NCBI GenBank assembly: GCA_964473715.1
Contig: CAYYQC010000040.1
Location: forward strand, 1-8,094
From: 2-12-FULL-41-16 sp964473715
GTDB lineage: Bacteria; Patescibacteriota; Patescibacteriia; Magasanikbacterales; UBA922
Length of the DNA: 8,094 nt
Direction of reading: 5' to 3'
The notes below the pieces were generated by a model. The model made no database searches. It had not been told where the DNA came from and was given only the letters and a program-made list of their open reading frames with translations. The translations under genes and the position numbers were made by a program. This document shows, one piece after another, positions 1 to 6,487 of this stretch (position 1 is the first letter of the stretch; every line of letters begins with the position of its first letter).

Positions 1-694
1 ATTCGGCCATGGCCAGGGCTGTCAAAGCAACACGAGCACGTGCTCCTGGTGGTTCATTCATTTGACCAAACACCAAAGCAGTTTTGGCTAGCACACCAGA
101 TTCTTCCATTTCACGGTACAAGTCATTACCTTCACGAGTACGTTCCCCTACCCCGGCAAACATTGAGTAACCACCGTGTTCTTGCGCAATGTTGCGAATA
201 AGTTCCTGGATAATAACGGTTTTTCCTACACCCGCACCACCAAACAAACCAACCTTACCACCTTTTAAGAACGGACAAAGTAAGTCAATAACTTTAATAC
301 CTGTTTCCAAAATTTCAGTTTTTTGTGATTGGTTTTTAAAATCTGGCGCTGCGCGGTGAATTGGATATTTCTTTTTTGATGAAACCGCTGGTTTATTATC
401 AATCGGCTCACCAACCACGTTAAACATGCGACCGAGAGTCACTTCACCCACTGGTACAGAAATTGGCGCGCCAGTGTCGGTCACTTCAGTTCCACGAGCC
501 AAACCATCAGTGGCACCCATGGCAATAGTACGAACCACACCACTACCAAGATGTTGTTCAACTTCCAAAACCACGGTTTCGCCTTTTGGATTTTTAACTT
601 CCAAGGCATTAAAAATTTCTGGCAATTTATCCTTGAACTCTACGTCCACGACCACGCCGATGATTTGATTGATTGTTCCGATTGATTTATTCAT
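1..694 (-). CDS. atpD: ATP synthase F1 subunit beta, N-terminal 231 codons (cut by window edge)
   Basis: Beta is the catalytic subunit of the cytoplasmic F1 head, where ATP is made from ADP and phosphate. Translating from the ATG at 694 gives MNKSIGTINQIIGVVVDVEF, a typical beta-barrel start. The P-loop GGAGVGKT lies at residues 152-159. GERTREGNDL at 183-192 carries the catalytic glutamate, E184 here (E. coli E181). QMNEPPGARARVALTALAMAE at 211-231 is a strongly conserved stretch. The frame is still open at base 1, so about half of the usual ~460-470 residues is missing only because the window ends. The start lies 10 bases after the atpG stop, and the leader has no clear Shine-Dalgarno sequence, so coupled translation is likely. 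Identity is certain. Confidence 0.97.
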   Translation of the reverse strand, partial: MNKSIGTINQIIGVVVDVEFKDKLPEIFNALEVKNPKGETVVLEVEQHLGSGVVRTIAMGATDGLARGTEVTDTGAPISVPVGEVTLGRMFNVVGEPIDNKPAVSSKKKYPIHRAAPDFKNQSQKTEILETGIKVIDLLCPFLKGGKVGLFGGAGVGKTVIIQELIRNIAQEHGGYSMFAGVGERTREGNDLYREMEESGVLAKTALVFGQMNEPPGARARVALTALAMAE

Positions 695-704
695 ATTCTT
701 TAAA

Positions 705-1649
705 TTATTCTAATGCCATTGCACCGCCAGCAATTTCCGCAATTTCTTGCGTGATCGCGGCTTGACGGGCCTTGTTAAATTCTAATGTTAATATAGTAAT
801 CATGTCTCCAGCGGCGCTACTGGCATTTTTCATCGCCAACATTCGGGCACTATGTTCACTGGCGGCTGATTCTAGAATTGCTTGGTAGGCTTGGACTTCG
901 ACTAATTTTGGTAAAATACTTTCGGTCACGGCTTTTGGATCTGGTTCAAATTCATATTCAGTCCGCAGATCAACGGCTGGAGTAGCACCATCATACACAT
1001 CACCGAGCAAGGCTTCAATTTCTTGATTCGTAACTGGAAGAAGCTGGCGAATGCGCACTTCTTGGCGCAAACTTGAAACAAAGTCCGTGTAAATTACAAA
1101 TACTTTATCATATTTCTTTTCCAAAAAGCCTTGGCGCGCCATACTGCTAATTGGTGAAATATCCGAGAAGGTTGGTTTTACTGGTAAATCACCAAAGGCC
1201 GCAATTAAATTATACCCATGTTTTTTAGCAAAGGCGGCACTCTTGCGACCAACACCAATAATATCTACGGTTGGCTCAAGATTAACGGGAATTTTTTGAC
1301 CATCAACCACTGGCTGCTGGGCGATTACAATTTTATCTTTTAATAATTTACTCGCTTTTTTGAAAACATTAGAATTGAAACTACCACAGAGTCCGCGATT
1401 GGAACTAATCAAAAGCAAAAGAATATTTTCCACTGGACGAACTTCAGTGAGTGGCGTTTCTACAGATTCCATTTTACTGAGACGAAGCAATAAATCGCGC
1501 GCCAAAGTGGCGTACAAGCGGGTGGCAAGAGTAGCTTGCACGGCTTTACGCATTTTAGCGGCTGAAACCATTTCCATGGCCTTGGTCATTTTTTTAGTAT
1601 TTTTGACCGATTTGATCCGCTGTTTAATTGCTTTGGTGTTAATGGCCAT
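705..1649 (-). CDS. atpG: ATP synthase F1 subunit gamma
   Basis: Gamma is the central rotor shaft joining the c-ring to the alpha3beta3 head. The 314-residue product starts MAINTKAIKQRIKSVKNTKK and has the N-terminal coiled-coil helix (KKMTKAMEMVSAAKMRKA), the conserved RGLCGSFN motif (residues ~85-92) and the C-terminal helix (HSARMLAMKNASSAAGD, then NKARQAAITQEIAEI) that pairs with it in the shaft. It is somewhat longer than the ~285 residues usual in bacteria; the extra length appears to be in the middle Rossmann-like part. The ATG at 1649 lies inside the 3' end of the upstream acetyltransferase gene (11-base overlap, different frame), with no recognisable Shine-Dalgarno site. That suggests translation depends on ribosomes finishing the upstream gene. 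Confidence 0.97.
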   Translation of the reverse strand: MAINTKAIKQRIKSVKNTKKMTKAMEMVSAAKMRKAVQATLATRLYATLARDLLLRLSKMESVETPLTEVRPVENILLLLISSNRGLCGSFNSNVFKKASKLLKDKIVIAQQPVVDGQKIPVNLEPTVDIIGVGRKSAAFAKKHGYNLIAAFGDLPVKPTFSDISPISSMARQGFLEKKYDKVFVIYTDFVSSLRQEVRIRQLLPVTNQEIEALLGDVYDGATPAVDLRTEYEFEPDPKAVTESILPKLVEVQAYQAILESAASEHSARMLAMKNASSAAGDMITILTLEFNKARQAAITQEIAEIAGGAMALE

Positions 1650-2337
1650 ATCGTTGTAATTCTAAACTAAATTGATCTTCACCGGCTCGTAATAATTTTG
1701 TTCCTTTATAACCCTGACTTAATAATTCTTTAATTTTTTCCACATCAGTAACTGGAACTTTTTCTATCAATGGATCTTTTTGGTCTGATTCTGGAACTAT
1801 ATCTTCTTCAAATGACTTTGCTAAAACAAATTTTCCCGCTTCTTCTATATTTCCTTCCGCAATCGATTCTAATAAAAATCCATTTTTAAACAAACTCCCT
1901 AATGAACGGCTACCCGATGTGTTTTCCACCAATACTTCAGCCACCACTCGAAAACATTCTTTTTGCTTGGCTGCATGTAAAAGTGTTTCGACTACATCAC
2001 CAGCAATTCCTTTTCCTTGATATTCCTGGTTAACTGTTAGAAATCCCAAATACCCTTCTTTTCTTTTTCCGACTGTTTCTTTAATTGATAATTTTCCCGT
2101 TGCAACCGTCTCTCCATTTGATTCTACTCCTGCAGGAATTTCTGTGCCAGCCCCAACCTCTTTCTGCATCTGCTTGGCCATCATTTGAGCAGTAATACCT
2201 TCTGTTTTTTTATTTTGTGAAGCAATTCCATTATTTTTACGATATGTTTCCCAAAATTTTCCTAATTGTTCTGGTGATTGCAGCAGAATTGGTTTTAATT
2301 CTTTCATTAATTCTGATTCTACTGATTCGCTGTTCAT
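1639..2337 (-). CDS. GNAT-fold N-acetyltransferase embedded between atpA and atpG
   Basis: This is a putative acetyl-CoA-dependent N-acetyltransferase of 232 residues; its substrate is unknown. YLGFLTVNQEYQGKGIAGDV (96-115) matches the GNAT beta4-alpha3 region, with the acyl-CoA pyrophosphate loop QxxGxA at Q107-A112. RVVAEVLVENTSG followed by SLFKNGFLLES (about 130-158) resembles the beta5 and C-terminal part, where the second gene copy of many GNATs has N...A/S..LF...GF. About 80 residues precede the recognisable fold, and about 45 follow it (188-232), with no family I recognise. I chose the ATG at 2337 because it forms an ATGA overlap with the atpA stop. A TTG at 2358 would add seven residues but would lie further inside atpA. 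The 3' end overlaps atpG by 11 bases. A GNAT gene is not a standard member of an F-ATPase operon. Confidence 0.85.
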   Translation of the reverse strand: MNSESVESELMKELKPILLQSPEQLGKFWETYRKNNGIASQNKKTEGITAQMMAKQMQKEVGAGTEIPAGVESNGETVATGKLSIKETVGKRKEGYLGFLTVNQEYQGKGIAGDVVETLLHAAKQKECFRVVAEVLVENTSGSRSLGSLFKNGFLLESIAEGNIEEAGKFVLAKSFEEDIVPESDQKDPLIEKVPVTDVEKIKELLSQGYKGTKLLRAGEDQFSLELQRYGH

Positions 2338-3824
2338 ACTTTGAAAAATTCCTGACAACTTTCTTTTAACGCCCCTTCAGTTTCACCACTCCAATCACCA
2401 CCAGCGATTTTATCAAGGAGAGCGATTTTACTACTGGACAAGAAATTTACAAATTCCATTTGTTTATTCATCACTTGATCCATTGGCACAGTATCAAAGA
2501 AACCATTGTTAGCTGCATAAATCACCGCTACTTGCTGTGCTACGGGCATTGGTGAAAATTGTGGTTGTTTCAAAAGTTCAGTCACGCGGCGACCACGTTC
2601 AATTTGTTTTTTGGTTTCTGGATCCAAATCACTAGAAAATTGTGAGAACGCTTCTAATTCGCGGAATTGAGCAAGGGCGAGTTTGAGTGAACCAGCCACT
2701 TTTTTCATTGGTTTAATTTGCGCTGAACTACCCACACGAGAAACAGAAAGACCAACATTCAAAGCTGGGCGAATACCACGGAAGAATAAATCTGTTTCCA
2801 AGAAAATTTGACCATCAGTAATGGAAATTACATTGGTTGGAATGTAAGCGGAAATATCTCCGGCCTGAGTTTCAATAATTGGAAGCGCAGTAATTGAACC
2901 GCCACCATTTTCTTTATTAAGATTACAAGCGCGTTCGAGCAAACGAGAGTGGAGATAAAAAACATCACCAGGGTACGCTTCACGACCCGGTGGACGGCGG
3001 AGTAAGAGTGACATTTCGCGGTAAGCCCAAGCTTGTTTGGTCAAATCATCGTACACAATCAAAACATCTTGACCTTTGTCCGCAAAATATTCAGCCATGG
3101 TTACACCAGCATATGGTGCCAAGTATGAAAGTGGAGCTGGTTCAGACGCACCAGCCACAACCACAACGGTATAATCCATTGCGCCAGCTTCTTTAAGCTT
3201 GTTAACAATACGGGCCACTTTGGATTCTTTTTGACCAACGGCTACGTATACACAAACTACATTTTGACCTTTTTGGTTAATGATCGCATCAATCGCTACG
3301 GCTGTTTTACCAGTTTGGCGGTCACCAATGATGAGTTCGCGTTGTCCGCGACCAACTGGAATAAGGGCATCAATCGCTTTAATACCAGTTTGCATTGGAC
3401 GGTTAACTGGTTCACGAGTCATTACGCCCGGAGCCACGCGTTCAATTGGGTAAAATTTATCAGCTTTAAGAGCGGCGCCACCATCAATTGGCTCACCAAG
3501 CGCATTGACCACGCGACCAATCAAACCATCAGATACTGGCACTGACATAATGCGGCCGGTGCGCTTAACAGTGTCCCCTTCTTTAATATGTTTATAATCA
3601 CCAAGAATAATCGCACCGACCGTTTCTTCTTCCAAGTTCAAAGCCACACCAAGTGTACCATTGAAATCAAGCATTTCTTGAGCCTGACATTTTGACAAAC
3701 CCGTCATGCGGGCAATACCATCACCAACTTCAATAACGGTGCCGATTTCTTCAACAGAAGCAGTTGGGGCAAATTGATCGAGATTTTTTTTCAGTGAGGC
3801 GAGTACAGTATCAGTATAGGACAT
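2334..3824 (-). CDS. atpA: ATP synthase F1 subunit alpha
   Basis: Alpha is the non-catalytic nucleotide-binding subunit of the F1 head and supplies the arginine finger to the beta active site. The 496-residue product has an N-terminal delta-contacting segment, then the beta-barrel (EEIGTVIEVGDGIARMTGL). The Walker A motif GDRQTGKT is at 167-174 and Walker B LIVYDD at 255-260. The family signature with VGLSVSRVGSSAQ (357-369) places the arginine finger at R363 (E. coli R376). The C-terminal helical domain is complete. Length is close to the usual 500-513. The start ATG lies one base after the atpH stop (junction TAATATG), and the TGA stop overlaps the next gene's ATG as ATGA. Identity is certain. 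Confidence 0.98.
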   Translation of the reverse strand: MSYTDTVLASLKKNLDQFAPTASVEEIGTVIEVGDGIARMTGLSKCQAQEMLDFNGTLGVALNLEEETVGAIILGDYKHIKEGDTVKRTGRIMSVPVSDGLIGRVVNALGEPIDGGAALKADKFYPIERVAPGVMTREPVNRPMQTGIKAIDALIPVGRGQRELIIGDRQTGKTAVAIDAIINQKGQNVVCVYVAVGQKESKVARIVNKLKEAGAMDYTVVVVAGASEPAPLSYLAPYAGVTMAEYFADKGQDVLIVYDDLTKQAWAYREMSLLLRRPPGREAYPGDVFYLHSRLLERACNLNKENGGGSITALPIIETQAGDISAYIPTNVISITDGQIFLETDLFFRGIRPALNVGLSVSRVGSSAQIKPMKKVAGSLKLALAQFRELEAFSQFSSDLDPETKKQIERGRRVTELLKQPQFSPMPVAQQVAVIYAANNGFFDTVPMDQVMNKQMEFVNFLSSSKIALLDKIAGGDWSGETEGALKESCQEFFKV

Positions 3825-3825
3825 A

Positions 3826-4212
3826 TTATTTAGCTAAGGATTTTTCTAATTGTTGTAATTGACCTTTGAGCGATGCGTCGTATTCATGTGAACTAGTTCT
3901 AACTTTTAGTCCACCAAGCAATTCTGTGTCAACGTGTGTGGTAATTTGTGCTTTGCTTCCCAGAATTTTTTCCACTGCTTCTTGTACAATCTTTTCTGGT
4001 AATTCACGGGCCGTTGTTACATGTGCAATAGTGATTCCCTCTTGCTTTGCCGCGTATTCAGTAAACTCTTTCATGATGGCTGGTAATTTTTTCGTTGCAT
4101 GTTTTTCTGTGACAAATCGCAGAAATTCATTCGTCGCCGCGTTTACATCTTTACTGTCCTTAGTAAGACTGTACAAGATTTTCGCGTAGTGCCGCGGTAA
4201 TAATTTGGGCAT
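3826..4212 (-). CDS. atpH: ATP synthase F1 subunit delta, unusually short
   Basis: Delta links the top of the alpha3beta3 head to the peripheral stalk b subunits (OSCP in mitochondria). The ends are recognisable: RHYAKILYSL near the N terminus corresponds to the first helix of delta, and LGGLKVRTSSHEYDASLKGQLQQL near the C terminus matches the family signature GG...DGS..G.L..L. The protein has 128 residues, against about 175-180 usually. Compared from memory with E. coli delta, roughly 45-50 residues are missing from the middle of the N-terminal helical bundle, while the C-terminal alpha/beta part is present. The frame is intact and packed one base from its neighbours on both sides, so this looks like a genuinely short subunit, not a damaged gene. 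Confidence 0.9.
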   Translation of the reverse strand: MPKLLPRHYAKILYSLTKDSKDVNAATNEFLRFVTEKHATKKLPAIMKEFTEYAAKQEGITIAHVTTARELPEKIVQEAVEKILGSKAQITTHVDTELLGGLKVRTSSHEYDASLKGQLQQLEKSLAK

Positions 4213-4213
4213 A

Positions 4214-4786
4214 TTATTCCATTGATTTTACCGTGTCACTAATTAATTTTTGATCTGTTTTATCATCCATTTTTGTGCGCAAGATTTTTTCGGTAGCACC
4301 ACTTACTAAACCGGCTAATTCTGCGCGCACTTCTGTCATCATGGTATCACGTTCACTGGCTAATTGTTTTTTGCCCGCCAATACCAAAGTTTCAATTTCT
4401 GCTTTAGTGGTTTCTTTCATTTTATTTTTGTAAGCTTCTGCATCAGCTTTGGCTTCAGCCAAAACAACATTAGCATCGGCTTTGGCCTTAGCAATCGCCA
4501 TGTCGTATTCTTCTTTACTTTTGGTAACCTGAGAAGCAATCGTTTCCGCGCGATCAAGTGATTCATCAATAATTTTTTTGCGTTCATCCATTTTTTGTGT
4601 AAGTGGTTTTAAAATCATTTTCCACACTACCAAACCAACCAACGCAAAGTTGATTAATTGCCACACAAACATTTGACCATTTAAACCCAATGAAGCCAAT
4701 ACGCCAGCGTCAGCTGGAACCGCTTCATGAGCCACGGTTTCTTGTCCTACAGTTTCTAAATTTTTTATTTCTGGACTAGCACTCAT
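4214..4786 (-). CDS. atpF: ATP synthase F0 subunit b
   Basis: Subunit b is the peripheral stalk (stator). One membrane helix anchors a long coiled coil that reaches up to delta. From the ATG at 4786 the protein has 190 residues: an acidic, Ala-rich N-terminal segment of ~36 residues, the membrane helix (about 39-58, FVWQLINFALVGLVVWKMIL), then KPLTQKMDERKKIIDESLDRA and a continuous charged helix rich in Ala, Lys and Glu. A TTG at 4801 would add five residues (MYRNI); I preferred the ATG, which has a weak AGAAA upstream. The segment before the membrane helix is longer than in E. coli b (156 residues in total), where the helix starts almost at once. The stop is one base before atpH. Confidence 0.93.
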   Translation of the reverse strand: MSASPEIKNLETVGQETVAHEAVPADAGVLASLGLNGQMFVWQLINFALVGLVVWKMILKPLTQKMDERKKIIDESLDRAETIASQVTKSKEEYDMAIAKAKADANVVLAEAKADAEAYKNKMKETTKAEIETLVLAGKKQLASERDTMMTEVRAELAGLVSGATEKILRTKMDDKTDQKLISDTVKSME

Positions 4787-4815
4787 AATATTTCTATACA
4801 AAATAAATCAATGTC

Positions 4816-4838
4816 CGCCCCTTTAGATTAAAGAGGCG
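4816..4838 (-). promoter_or_regulatory. RNA hairpin between atpE and atpF
   Basis: In the transcript, CGCCUCUUU pairs with AAAGGGGCG (nine pairs, one of them G-U) around a five-base AAUCU loop. It starts 8 bases after the atpE stop. No U-run follows directly, so it looks more like a processing or 3'-stabilising structure, or a partial terminator, than a full stop signal. Confidence 0.65.
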
Positions 4839-4846
4839 AGATTGGT

Positions 4847-5077
4847 TTACTTCAAAGTGAAAACAACTACCAAAGAGTAGATGGCGATCGCTTCAGCGAA
4901 CGCAGCACCCAAAAGCATTGGCACGAAAACTTTTCCACCGGCTTCTGGATTGCGACCAATCGCTTCCATAGCCTTTGATACGATTTTACCAATGGCAAAA
5001 GCTGGAGCTACGCCACCAAGGGCCATAGTCAAGGCTTTCATCATGACTACTACTGATTCATGTTCCATATTGTACAT
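4847..5077 (-). CDS. atpE: ATP synthase F0 subunit c (proteolipid)
   Basis: Subunit c forms the membrane rotor ring that carries protons. The 76-residue product is a helical hairpin: helix 1 about 10-38, polar loop GRNPEA at 41-46 (R42-N43-P44, matching the conserved RQP), and helix 2 about 50-75 with the ion-carrying glutamate E62 in AFAEAIAIY. The usual sodium ligands are absent: Ile replaces the helix-1 Gln and Ala follows the Glu where sodium rings have Ser/Thr. I therefore infer proton coupling. Helix 1 has Ala at 24, 26 and 28 with Gly at 22 and 30, a partly alanine version of the glycine packing motif. The start could instead be Met4 (5068). Non-coding stretches with hairpins flank the gene on both sides. 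Confidence 0.95.
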   Translation of the reverse strand: MYNMEHESVVVMMKALTMALGGVAPAFAIGKIVSKAMEAIGRNPEAGGKVFVPMLLGAAFAEAIAIYSLVVVFTLK

Positions 5078-5153
5078 ACAAATATGTTGCGCGCGCAGTC
5101 GAGGGATTTTTGGGGAAAAATGTTTAACCTCGCTGTTACGCTTGAATTAAATT

Positions 5154-5170
5154 CCAGAATTATTTTCTGG
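5154..5170 (-). promoter_or_regulatory. RNA hairpin upstream of atpE (proximal)
   Basis: CCAGAA and TTCTGG form a perfect six-pair stem with a five-base loop. TTAA on both outer sides (5147-5150 and 5171-5174) can extend it past a three-base bulge. It lies in the 137-base gap between atpB and atpE. Confidence 0.55.
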
Positions 5171-5174
5171 TTAA

Positions 5175-5199
5175 TCCTGCCTCTTTAAAAGAAGCAGGA
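5175..5199 (-). promoter_or_regulatory. strong RNA hairpin after atpB, upstream of atpE
   Basis: UCCUGCUUCUUU in the transcript pairs with AAAGAGGCAGGA across a one-base centre. Eleven Watson-Crick pairs and one G-U are possible on paper; a real loop would open the innermost pairs. It starts 15 bases after the atpB stop. The sequence after it is not U-rich, so it is unlikely to be a simple terminator. Confidence 0.65.
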
Positions 5200-5214
5200 A
5201 TCACCAACTAATAA

Positions 5215-5997
5215 TTAGTGTTCGGCTCCATGCGGCGCTTCACTGGCTAAAGTCATGTATACCAAAGTTAACATGGCAAATACAGAAGCCTGAATCAATC
5301 CCACCAAAAGTTCGAGCATCATAAATGGAGTTGGCACAAAGGCAATCGCCAGCGCACCAATTACCGAAATCAAAACCTCACCCGCAAAAATATTTCCGAA
5401 TAAACGTAATGACAATGAAAGCATTTTGGCAAATTCACTAATAATTTCAAGCAAACCAACGGCAAATTCTACCACTGCACCAAATACGGCCACTGGTCCT
5501 TTTTTAAAACTCAAAAGCAATTGTTTGATTTGGACAAATTTTCCTAAATGCGTAAACACACCAATTGCTAGGAAAGCATACACATGCGAAGCAATCACTG
5601 ACACAATGGCCATGGCCGCAGTTAAATTTAAATCAGTGTTAGCTGGGCGAAGTAACATGCTGTGTCCAACAGTGATACTGCCAGTTCCTGGCAAAAGTCC
5701 AAGCCAGTTAGAAAGTAAAATAAAAAAGAAGATAGAACCTACCAGCGGAAAAAAGCGCCGCGTTTTTGTTCTATCTCCAGTCACTTGGTCAAAATAACCA
5801 AATAAGATTTCAATAATGTGTTCAAAGCCGTTTTGAAATTTTCCAGGACGAAGTTTAACTGACCGACTAATGACAATACCAATTACTGCAAAAATTACGA
5901 TGGCCAACCAGGCATTAATCATGGTGTTGGTGACTGTAACCGGACCCCAGTGAAAAAGGGCTTCGGGTGCAAGAGTTGGGATGTGAATTTCGGCCAT
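5215..5997 (-). CDS. atpB: ATP synthase F0 subunit a
   Basis: Subunit a is the stator membrane protein holding the two proton half-channels beside the c-ring. The 260-residue product has several hydrophobic helices. Its diagnostic segment is LSLSLRLFGNIFAGEVLI (193-210), with the essential arginine R198 (E. coli R210). The last helix, LLVGLIQASVFAMLTLVYMTLA (230-251), has Q236 matching E. coli Q252. NWLGLLPG at 97-104 is also typical. The C terminus ends HGAEH. The ATG at 5997 lies 35 bases after the AtpZ stop; its leader is A-rich without a clear Shine-Dalgarno site. It is followed by 137 non-coding bases before atpE. Confidence 0.97.
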   Translation of the reverse strand: MAEIHIPTLAPEALFHWGPVTVTNTMINAWLAIVIFAVIGIVISRSVKLRPGKFQNGFEHIIEILFGYFDQVTGDRTKTRRFFPLVGSIFFFILLSNWLGLLPGTGSITVGHSMLLRPANTDLNLTAAMAIVSVIASHVYAFLAIGVFTHLGKFVQIKQLLLSFKKGPVAVFGAVVEFAVGLLEIISEFAKMLSLSLRLFGNIFAGEVLISVIGALAIAFVPTPFMMLELLVGLIQASVFAMLTLVYMTLASEAPHGAEH

Positions 5998-6016
5998 ATT
6001 TTTTGCGTTCTTATAT

Positions 6017-6056
6017 TCTGCTTTATTTTGCTTTACTCTGCCTTATCTTGCTTTTT
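6017..6056 (-). repeat. 20-base imperfect tandem repeat at the AtpZ stop
   Basis: Two adjacent 20-base units, 6017-6036 and 6037-6056 (TCTGCTTTATTTTGCTTTAC and TCTGCCTTATCTTGCTTTTT on the plus strand), match at 16 of 20 positions. One unit encodes the last residues of AtpZ; the other spans the stop and the gap before atpB. It may be a small duplication that moved or shaped the gene's end. Confidence 0.6.
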
Positions 6057-6317
6057 CTTATCTACTTCATCATTCAGTTTCTGGAATTCTGCGCCATAGG
6101 CTTTGGCTTTTTTGTACAGAATTCTACCTGACACTAGCGCAGAGAGTACAAAAGCACCAATAGTGAATTTATACCCTGCGTCATATTTTCCGTCTAACCA
6201 CTGTCCTGCCAGAACGAAAGCCACTACCGGTATCGCAATCGCTGCCCCGAAGTCACCAATAATCCGCATGCCCATCATGGCATATTTACGGTCAGTTTCA
6301 GTAGAAAATAAGGGCAT
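6033..6317 (-). CDS. AtpZ/AtpI-like F0 accessory membrane protein
   Basis: This 94-residue protein has two predicted membrane helices (about 18-40 and 49-68) and a charged, Lys-rich tail ending KKKQDKAE. The first gene of bacterial F-ATPase operons is usually a small two- or four-helix protein of the AtpZ/AtpI type, implicated in c-ring assembly or Mg2+/Ca2+ handling. The size, the two helices and LAGQWLDGKYDAGYKFTIGAFVLSA (a G..LD..F/Y.....G pattern) fit AtpZ best. I leave the symbol blank because AtpI and AtpZ cannot be told apart safely by eye. The ATG at 6317 is only about 16-20 bases from the predicted transcription start, with no Shine-Dalgarno site. Internal Met14/15/17 are alternative starts but would trim the polar N terminus. 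Confidence 0.8.
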   Translation of the reverse strand: MPLFSTETDRKYAMMGMRIIGDFGAAIAIPVVAFVLAGQWLDGKYDAGYKFTIGAFVLSALVSGRILYKKAKAYGAEFQKLNDEVDKKKQDKAE

Positions 6318-6339
6318 AGCAGTTTTAAATGGCGCGTAT

Positions 6340-6368
6340 ATAATACCTCATTCCCCTGTGCTAGTCAA
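6340..6368 (-). promoter_or_regulatory. sigma70-type promoter of the ATP synthase operon
   Basis: On the minus strand, a -35 box TTGACT (6368-6363) and a -10 box TATTAT (6345-6340) are separated by exactly 17 bases. Each box is one mismatch from consensus. Transcription should start near 6333, leaving a leader of only about 16 bases before the AtpZ ATG at 6317. It is the only strong promoter I see for the operon in the window. Confidence 0.75.
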
Positions 6369-6423
6369 CATATTTTGCAATTTCCGGGTGGGGACAAGGT
6401 TTGAGAAGAAAAATGGCTAAGGA

Positions 6424-6451
6424 TTGACAAAAAACTAAAATCAGCTAGGAT
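6424..6451 (+). promoter_or_regulatory. promoter of the small-gene zinc-finger cassette
   Basis: A perfect -35 box TTGACA (6424-6429), a 16-base spacer and a -10 box TAGGAT (6446-6451, followed by TAAT) point rightward. Transcription would start near 6458, giving a leader of about 30 bases that includes the Shine-Dalgarno site at 6478. It lies back to back with the ATP synthase promoter, with -35 boxes about 55 bases apart. Confidence 0.75.
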
Positions 6452-6477
6452 TAATCTACTTCGGCCATAAACTCCAC

Positions 6478-6482
6478 GGAGG
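6478..6482 (+). promoter_or_regulatory. strong Shine-Dalgarno site of the 67-residue gene
   Basis: GGAGG, five bases before the ATG at 6488, is a near-perfect ribosome binding site. It fixes the start of an otherwise unrecognised small gene and contrasts with the weak or absent sites in the ATP synthase operon. Confidence 0.85.
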
Positions 6483-6487
6483 AATCC

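Noticed and set aside
426..668. Open frame on the plus strand within atpD
   Set aside because: It lies wholly antisense to a certain atpD coding region and has no recognisable product or start signal.
2338..2358. TTG start at 2358 for the acetyltransferase, and TTG at 4801 for atpF
   Set aside because: Both have a nearby in-frame ATG. For the acetyltransferase the ATG forms a classic ATGA coupling, and neither TTG has a better ribosome site.
4847..5077. Sodium-driven ATP synthase
   Set aside because: The c subunit lacks the helix-1 Gln and the Ser/Thr after the carboxylate that sodium rings use. Proton coupling is more likely.
5100..5175. Possible internal promoter for atpE
   Set aside because: Only poor matches to -35/-10 boxes at acceptable spacing were found. 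Hairpins explain the gap better.
6103..6420. Plus-strand open frame across AtpZ and the operon promoter
   Set aside because: Antisense to AtpZ, no ribosome site, and it runs through the ATP synthase promoter.
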